A stretch of DNA of 64,000 nt, taken from the IMG/VR virus record IMGVR_UViG_3300046810_000338, positions 124,001-188,000 of that record, one strand, 5' to 3'. The notes under the pieces were generated by a model. It was given only the letters and a program-made list of their open reading frames with translations. It did no database searches and was not told the origin of the DNA. A program made the position numbers and the translations under genes. Positions 58,010 through 64,000 of this stretch are shown here, piece by piece. Position 1 is the first letter of the stretch; each line of letters starts with the position of its first letter. This DNA comes from a virus.

Positions 58010-59635
58010 ATGAAAAGATCCTCTTTACCGGCCAACGTCACTATCCTGGATACACGTTCGCCGCGGGTCGCCCAACTGCGCGAAGTGACCAGTTTGGACA
58101 TCACCGTAGCGGCCACCCGTAACCTGCACCCTGAAGGTCTGTTCTCTACTCAGATCTTTGGTCGTGTCGGATCGGATGAACGCGACACCACGTTCGGTCG
58201 AATCAAGATTGCCGTGCCGGTCTTTGACCCGACCACCTTCGACATCCTGATGTCGCTCAAGGGACTGTATCCTGCGATCATCAACGAAACCAAGTTTGCA
58301 GTGTGGGATGAGGTTGAGCGAGATTTTGTCGCCTCCGATCCCCTCAAGGGCGATACGGGTTACGACTTCTTCTTCCGTCATTGGAACAAGATCCAGTTTG
58401 CCAAGAGCAACTCTGATCGACGCAACATCAAGATCCAGATGTTGGAGAAGTACAAAGACGAAGCGACCCTGCAAAGCTTCGTTGTGCTGCCTGCTGGTTT
58501 GCGTGACATCGAAACCAACGAAGCGGGGCGTCTGGAAGAGAACGAGGTCAACGAGCTGTACCGTCGCGTACTGTCCTCTGCCCGTGTTTTGAACATCGGT
58601 GTAACGACTGGTGATTTGCGTTCACTCAATGCCCCTCGTAGGTCCTTGCAGCGGGCTATCCAGGAAGTCTGGCAGTATTTCTTTGACTTCATTGGTGGCA
58701 AGCGCGGTTACATGGCCCAACGGATGGCCAGTCGTCGTATCTTTGACGGTACTCGAAACGTCATTACAGCGATGGACCCTATTCGTGCTGAGATCGGCAT
58801 GGGTGAGGCGCTGGACATTAACAAGACCCAGGCCGGTATCTTCCAGACCGCCAAGGGCACTCGCCCTATGACAATCGGTATCCTGCGTAAGGTGCTGATG
58901 GAGCATGTCTTCGAGGACACGCCTGAATCCACTCACGCCTGGTTGATCAACCCCAAGACGTTTGAGCGGGTTCATGTCAATGTGGGTTTCCAGATCAAAG
59001 ACCGTTGGACGACCAAAGACGGTTTGGGCAAAGTGATTGAGAGTTTCCGTGAAGACTCTCTGCGTCAATCTGCCCTACAAATCAACGGCATGTACTTGGG
59101 CCTCATCTATGAAAAAGATGGGGCATACAAGATGTTCTATGACATTGCCGAGTTGCCAGAAGGATTGTCTCGTCACAACGTTCGGCCTATCACACTGACC
59201 GACTTCCTTTACCTTAACTGCGTAGAGCGTTGGTTGCAGTGCTACCTGATCCCTACCCGTTATCCGGTGGCAGGTGCTGGTTCTATCTATCCAAGCCAGA
59301 TCGCTCTGGTGTCCACCGTGCCTGCCACTCAGGCTCGGCGGTTGGATGAGAACTGGGAAGCAGGGCCAAACAGCTTTGTGGTAAACAGCTACCCACTGCG
59401 TAACGCTGTGTACTTTGACTCGATGTCGGTGCACCCTGCGATGCTGGTAGGCCTGGGCGCCGACCACGACGGTGACATGGCTTCGGGTAACATTGTCATG
59501 GCCGATGAGTCTATCAAGGAGCTGGACAACTTGATGGATCAGGCAACCACCTATTTGAACCCCCAAGGCGGGTTGAAGTCCTCAATGGACTATTACACCA
59601 CAGCCCTGGTCACTCACAACATGAGCTTGCGTTAA
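58010..59635 (+). CDS. RNA polymerase beta-prime subunit, N-terminal catalytic fragment
   Basis: This 541-aa protein starts behind GAGAAGGGTG. The catalytic Mg-binding motif is LGADHDGDMASGN (Asp485, Asp487, Asp489), matching the NADFDGDQM motif of RpoC with His in place of Phe. Before it, RYPVAGAGSIYPSQI and SMSVHPAMLVGLG match the RAPTLHRLGIQAF and IQLHPLVCAAYN strands of RpoC. Upstream parts form the clamp and active-centre region; the typical zinc-binding N-terminus of RpoC is not seen. The remaining beta-prime half must be encoded elsewhere, since this protein ends soon after the motif. This fits the split beta-prime of phiKZ virion or non-virion polymerases. Confidence 0.9.
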   Translation: MKRSSLPANVTILDTRSPRVAQLREVTSLDITVAATRNLHPEGLFSTQIFGRVGSDERDTTFGRIKIAVPVFDPTTFDILMSLKGLYPAIINETKFAVWDEVERDFVASDPLKGDTGYDFFFRHWNKIQFAKSNSDRRNIKIQMLEKYKDEATLQSFVVLPAGLRDIETNEAGRLEENEVNELYRRVLSSARVLNIGVTTGDLRSLNAPRRSLQRAIQEVWQYFFDFIGGKRGYMAQRMASRRIFDGTRNVITAMDPIRAEIGMGEALDINKTQAGIFQTAKGTRPMTIGILRKVLMEHVFEDTPESTHAWLINPKTFERVHVNVGFQIKDRWTTKDGLGKVIESFREDSLRQSALQINGMYLGLIYEKDGAYKMFYDIAELPEGLSRHNVRPITLTDFLYLNCVERWLQCYLIPTRYPVAGAGSIYPSQIALVSTVPATQARRLDENWEAGPNSFVVNSYPLRNAVYFDSMSVHPAMLVGLGADHDGDMASGNIVMADESIKELDNLMDQATTYLNPQGGLKSSMDYYTTALVTHNMSLR

Positions 59636-59656
59636 TCGTAAGTAAAGGAGATCACC

Positions 59657-62600
59657 ATGGTTCGTTTTGAACCCTTCAACCGACACTACGGGATTGTCCG
59701 AGGTGAGCAAGTAAGCTCTCCTCGAATGTCCGATATGGTTGATGTTGAGTTTCCAACCGGGTCGGTGCTGCACTTCCTGCCCGGCGACATGACTGAGTGG
59801 GCCCCAGAGCCTACCTGGTGGATGATTCGTAAAACTGAGGGCGCTGTCTGGGTTGATCACGTTACCGAGTTCACAGCGACTCACGGTAAGACAACGCCGG
59901 TTACGGGGAGTCCAACTAACTTCATCCGTAAGTTCCACCAAAAGTTCCCATCGCTCAAGAAAGTGATCAACCTGGATGTGCCACTGGGTTCTGCTACCAG
60001 CACCATCGTGATCAACCACGCTCTGGGTATGCACTTTGTTAAGTACCAGTCCAACCGCTTCCTGGACTTCCAGCGCAACCAGAACTTGCGTGACAACATC
60101 TTCGCCAAGGTTAAGGCCTTGGTTGAACAGGTGGATCGTCCGCACTTCATTCCGCTCAAGATGCCTACAAGCTTTCCATCGCTGGGTAAGATCCAGCGGG
60201 CTGAGAAAGAGATGGGCGTGGAAGAGATCAAGTTGTTCGGATCTCTTGAGCGTCTGATGTTCTTGGAAGTGTGGAAATGGTTGGGTGATCCTACTCAGGG
60301 CATTATCGCAACACTGGATCAGTCCAAACTGCATAACGTGAACTTTGTGTTCATGGTGCGGGGCAACTGGTACTTTGCCAACCTCGCCACGCTGGGCGAG
60401 TTGCGCAAAGAGATCATCGTCAAGACCAAGGAATCGGTTAAGGCTGTCGGCGCAGTCTCCGCGGTCTCTTCTGAAGAGTCGACGGAAGAAGTTGCCATTG
60501 CAGGTAAGGTCGGCAAGAAGTCTGGCAAGTACGAACCTGTACAACTGCAAAAGCACTTCCTCAATGGCTTGATCGATTTGATCGAAGCTGGAGTGGTGGC
60601 CGAAAAAAAGCAGCCGCTGCCGCTCGACGACGGGCATGTTCAAAACGACCAGTCCCAAAAAGACCCGTTGACCCAGGCAGAGATCCAGACCCAGAACGAG
60701 GCAACACTGAGTCGAGTGACGGCATCGAAGGAGGTGTCGGGGAAATACGAACAGACGCCCAAGACTTTAGCCAATATCGGCGTGGACAACTCCCAAGCGA
60801 CTACAAAGCAGTCCGTGTCGGTGGAGGAGGAAGCCTCGGCGAAGGAACAGGCGGTCTTGGAAGCGGAACGATCCGAGGCATTATCCAGAAACTTACAGGC
60901 CGGCAAGGTTACCACTGAGTTAACCGACGAGGAGATCGATGCCAACCTGGAAGCACTGGATCGTGTGGATCAGATCCAGAACGGCAACGATTTCGCAACA
61001 CCCCATAACCCCAACACCAACCCGTTGGAAGAAGGCATTCTGGCACCTATTCGTGCTCGGGCCAAAGATGGGTTGATCTCGGGTGCTGAGCTACGTCGTG
61101 GTGAGGCACTGGCAGTTGCCTATAAAAAGATCAAGAACCCGTATGGTTCTGGTCTGCTGCATGAAGCTGCGGTGGTCAAGCCTGAGGAGCTGGTAGTGAC
61201 TCCAGCCAAGTACAAGGTCAAAGGCCTGGTGCTGGATGAGTCCATGCTGGAATCTTCTGTACGGGAGATCAACAAGACCTACGTGCAGAACACCATGCAT
61301 AAGGACTTGGTTAACTCGGTCCTGCATTTCCAGAAGTCGGGCATGGCGGTTGTTGACTACAACGTCAACAAGTCGCGTACCGTGCTCGGGGCTCAAGACA
61401 TTACCTCTGCGCGTTTCCAACCGGTAGACGGTGCTCCAAGTACCGTTCGGTTTATGACGCCGGTGATCGATGATGAGGGTGTGTTCAAGGCCGGTGGTAC
61501 CCGTTATCGCTCACGCTTTCAACGGGTCGATGTGCCTATCCGTAAGGTCAAGCCCAGCCAGGTGTCCCTGACCAGCTACTACGGCAAGATCAGTGTTACG
61601 CTGTCTGATAAAGAAGTACACAACTACCCGACGTGGTTGGGTAATCAATTGTCTGCTATGGACATTGATAAGAAAGGTGTGCTCAAGGACGTTCACTTCA
61701 CCAACGTATTCGACCGTGAGTTCAAGAGCCCCAAGACGTATTCGTTGCTGGCCCACAAAGTCCACTCGATGCGCATTGGTGATCTGACCTTCAACTTCCG
61801 TCATCAAGACCGTTTGACCTGGGGCCTGGACTCCACCATTGCAGCGCTGGAGAAAGACGGCGGTGTGGTGTGTGGGATTGACAGTAAGAAACAACTGGTG
61901 CTCATGGATCGCCAGAACAAGCTGTCGGTTAACGGTCAACCACTGGGCACGATCGAAGAGCTGCTGGGTCTTGACCTGAGCGCTGCTCCTCACCAGATGG
62001 CCATCATCCGGGTACGTGGGCAGAACATCCCACTGGGCGTTGTGATGGCAAGCTACCATGGCCTGACCAACTTGATCGCCATGCTCAAGGCCACTACCCG
62101 CCGTGTGTTGGCTGGCGATCGTGCCAACCTTGAGCGCCACGAATACCCTGTACGCTTCTCTGATGAAACGCTGGTGTTGGATACGCGGGAACCTTTGGCA
62201 ATGATGTTGTTGTCGGGCTTCCGTTACTACCACAAGCAAATCCGTCAGATCAGCATCTACAGTTTTGACACCATGTCGGCTTACAGTCATCTGTTGGATG
62301 CCAATAGTCGTAACGGCACCTACACCGTGGAACTGGATCTGCTGGATAAGCAGTTCGTTGATCCGATGACCGAGCGTACCCTGATTGAGATGGGTGAGCC
62401 TACCACCTGGCGTGGTCTGTTGACGCGTTCTGCTGAGCTGTTGTTGACCGACTACTCCCCTGAGGAAGTAGATGGCGATTACATGCTCTACAAAGGCTAC
62501 GAGCGTGTGGCAGGGGCGGTGTACAAAGAGTTGGTGGTTGCAACGCGTCAGTACAAACTGCGCAGCCGTGTCACCAAAGCTGCAATGGACATGAAGCCCA

Positions 62601-64000
62601 CTGCGGTGTGGAACGTCATCACCGGCGACTCAGCAACCAGCCCTATCAACGACTGTAACCCCATTGCCGATCTGCGGGCTTCTGAAGCCGTTACGTACAT
62701 CGGTACAGGTGGTCGCTCCAAGCGGTCTATGGTGGCGCGTACTCGCAAGATGCACAAGAACGACCGTGGCACTATCGGTGAGGCTACCGTAGACAGCGGT
62801 GACGTGGGTATCAACGTTTACTTCTCGGCCAACCCTCGGATTGTTAACACCGGTGGTAAGGCGTTGATCGGCGATCCAAAAGACATGGGCGTAAGTTCCA
62901 TGGTGTCCACCTCTGCCATGTTGGCTCCGGCGGGCGACATCGACGACCCTAAGCGTTTGGCATTTGTCAGTATCATGCATGGTTCGGGTATTGCAGCGGT
63001 GGGTTATCGCACCATGCCGTACGGTACCAACTATGAAGATATCATTCCTCACCGGGTGGGCAAGAAGTTCTGTTACGTAGCGCGTGGGGCTGGGGTGGTC
63101 ACCAGTTTGAAAGCTGGGGTAATGAAAGTTACCTACGCTGACGGCTCTATTGATGCATTGGAAGTGGGTCGAGTCTTTACCTCTGGTGAAGGTCACACCT
63201 ACCCCAACGATTTGATTACCTTGGTCAAGGCTGGCGACACGTTCATTGAAGGCGACTGCTTGGTTTACAACAAAGCCTTCTTCGAGGAGTCTCCATTCGA
63301 ATCGCGGGCTGTCATGTACAAACATGGCGTACCGTGCACCATCGCTCTGTACGAGTCGGTTAACACGCTGGAAGACAGCTCGATGATTAGCGAGCGGGTG
63401 AGTAAGGCCATGCGGGCTTACGAAACCGAGATTCGTGACGTCGTGATTGACTTCAAAGTCACCTTGCACACCATCGCTCAAGAGGGCGAAACGGTTGAGC
63501 CGGATGATATTTTATGTACTATGGAAGATCCAACTTCCCAAGCGGCAGACCTTTTTAGCGAAGAAGCGGTTGAGTCTCTTCAACTGTTGGCGGATAAATC
63601 GCCTAGCGCTAACCTGCATGGCGTGATTGACAAGATCGAGATCCTCTATAACGGTGAGCTTGAGGACATGTCTCCTTCGCTGCGTAAGTTGGTCGAAGAG
63701 TCTGATCGCAAACTGCGTAATCGCAACCGTGATCTGGGTGACCCTGTGGAAAGTGGACGTGCAGACGAAACTCTGCGCATCCGTAACCAACCTCTACAGA
63801 TGGACACCATGACTATCCGTTTCTACATCTCCCACGGCCGCGATGCGTTCGCAGGCGATAAGGGGGTGGTGGGTAATCAGATGAAAACGGTGTTTGGTCA
63901 GGTTATGGGTGGGACGTTTGAAACCGAGTCTGGTCAGCCATTGGACATGGTGTGCTCCGACAAAGGGATCGAAGATCGAATTGTTCGCTCTGCTCGCAAG
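59657..64000 (+). CDS. RNA polymerase beta subunit, N-terminal part (partial at window edge)
   Basis: The frame opens at ATG 59657 behind AAAGGAG and is still open at the right edge (1448 codons). Residues about 310-430 are a Gln/Glu/Ser/Thr-rich linker. From about 600, VDVPIRKVKPSQVSLTSYYGK matches the RpoB lobe. The Rif-pocket region is INDCNPIADLRASEA-VTYIGTGGR (about 997-1020), followed by GRTIGEATVD-like TIGEATVDSGDVGINVYF. Near the edge AGDKGVVGNQ (Lys1402) matches the catalytic HGNKGVVS lysine region. It should pair with the beta C-terminal piece at 43044 and with the DHDGD beta-prime at 58010. Confidence 0.9.
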   Translation, partial: MVRFEPFNRHYGIVRGEQVSSPRMSDMVDVEFPTGSVLHFLPGDMTEWAPEPTWWMIRKTEGAVWVDHVTEFTATHGKTTPVTGSPTNFIRKFHQKFPSLKKVINLDVPLGSATSTIVINHALGMHFVKYQSNRFLDFQRNQNLRDNIFAKVKALVEQVDRPHFIPLKMPTSFPSLGKIQRAEKEMGVEEIKLFGSLERLMFLEVWKWLGDPTQGIIATLDQSKLHNVNFVFMVRGNWYFANLATLGELRKEIIVKTKESVKAVGAVSAVSSEESTEEVAIAGKVGKKSGKYEPVQLQKHFLNGLIDLIEAGVVAEKKQPLPLDDGHVQNDQSQKDPLTQAEIQTQNEATLSRVTASKEVSGKYEQTPKTLANIGVDNSQATTKQSVSVEEEASAKEQAVLEAERSEALSRNLQAGKVTTELTDEEIDANLEALDRVDQIQNGNDFATPHNPNTNPLEEGILAPIRARAKDGLISGAELRRGEALAVAYKKIKNPYGSGLLHEAAVVKPEELVVTPAKYKVKGLVLDESMLESSVREINKTYVQNTMHKDLVNSVLHFQKSGMAVVDYNVNKSRTVLGAQDITSARFQPVDGAPSTVRFMTPVIDDEGVFKAGGTRYRSRFQRVDVPIRKVKPSQVSLTSYYGKISVTLSDKEVHNYPTWLGNQLSAMDIDKKGVLKDVHFTNVFDREFKSPKTYSLLAHKVHSMRIGDLTFNFRHQDRLTWGLDSTIAALEKDGGVVCGIDSKKQLVLMDRQNKLSVNGQPLGTIEELLGLDLSAAPHQMAIIRVRGQNIPLGVVMASYHGLTNLIAMLKATTRRVLAGDRANLERHEYPVRFSDETLVLDTREPLAMMLLSGFRYYHKQIRQISIYSFDTMSAYSHLLDANSRNGTYTVELDLLDKQFVDPMTERTLIEMGEPTTWRGLLTRSAELLLTDYSPEEVDGDYMLYKGYERVAGAVYKELVVATRQYKLRSRVTKAAMDMKPTAVWNVITGDSATSPINDCNPIADLRASEAVTYIGTGGRSKRSMVARTRKMHKNDRGTIGEATVDSGDVGINVYFSANPRIVNTGGKALIGDPKDMGVSSMVSTSAMLAPAGDIDDPKRLAFVSIMHGSGIAAVGYRTMPYGTNYEDIIPHRVGKKFCYVARGAGVVTSLKAGVMKVTYADGSIDALEVGRVFTSGEGHTYPNDLITLVKAGDTFIEGDCLVYNKAFFEESPFESRAVMYKHGVPCTIALYESVNTLEDSSMISERVSKAMRAYETEIRDVVIDFKVTLHTIAQEGETVEPDDILCTMEDPTSQAADLFSEEAVESLQLLADKSPSANLHGVIDKIEILYNGELEDMSPSLRKLVEESDRKLRNRNRDLGDPVESGRADETLRIRNQPLQMDTMTIRFYISHGRDAFAGDKGVVGNQMKTVFGQVMGGTFETESGQPLDMVCSDKGIEDRIVRSARK

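Noticed and set aside
1-64000. CRISPR arrays, insertion sequences, integrases, attachment sites.
   Set aside because: No regular repeat-spacer pattern, no transposase or integrase motif and no long terminal inverted repeats were found by reading; shared sequences are limited to the short motifs and paralogues listed.

Overview
The window is a 64 kb piece of a large tailed-phage (jumbo phage) genome, close to half G+C, with almost no non-coding space. The strongest taxonomic signal is the transcription machinery. Three fragments of a split multi-subunit RNA polymerase are present: a beta-prime half with a DxDGD catalytic motif (58010-59635), a beta piece that runs off the right edge (59657-64000), and a separate beta C-terminal piece (43044-43718). 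They accompany a 2.3-kaa virion protein with a soluble lytic transglycosylase domain, a RecA/UvsX-like ATPase and many virion-like proteins without cellular counterparts. This set and its rough order recall phiKZ-related giant phages, a comparison made from general knowledge and not from a search. The host cannot be read from the sequence; a Gram-negative host is indicated by an inner/outer-membrane spanin pair.

Layout. 1-2423 (minus) is a probable portal protein, cut by the left edge. 2471-7894 (plus) holds five probable virion proteins. 7909-9569 is a tightly coupled cassette: RuvC-like resolvase, i-spanin, o-spanin and a small membrane protein. 9621-10889 (minus) and 10993-18039 (plus) hold tail or fibre-like proteins, including two 422-aa paralogues that flank a GT-B glycosyltransferase-like gene. 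18054-18677 is a GH108 endolysin. 18775-25272 is a run of small accessory genes, many with one or two membrane helices plus coiled coil, interrupted by a 422-nt non-coding gap. 25273-25623 is non-coding and contains a candidate structured RNA. 25624-32597 (minus) is a 12-gene operon that starts with a Rad50/SbcC-like ATPase and continues through small unknown genes, including a SUKH (SMI1/KNR4) protein. 32660-41027 contains a beta-helical spike-like protein, virion proteins and an RNase H-fold candidate. 41124-45076 (plus) holds the RecA-like ATPase and the RNA polymerase beta C-terminal piece. 45118-50865 holds more unknown or virion proteins, including one with a duplicated domain and one DUF1353 protein. 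50942-57946 (minus) is the giant transglycosylase protein, followed by the two large polymerase genes to the right edge.

How it works together. The polymerase pieces would let the phage transcribe its own genes. The resolvase, the SbcC-like ATPase and the RecA-like protein fit recombination-dependent replication. Endolysin, spanins and membrane proteins fit lysis. Gene groups are separated by about 20 GC-rich hairpins. At least half of these carry a TATGC element directly 3' of the stem, which looks like a phage-specific transcription signal. The most unusual items are that hairpin-TATGC signature, the structured RNA at 25408-25533, the fibre-glycosyltransferase-fibre arrangement, the SUKH gene and a RecA-like protein without a recognisable P-loop.
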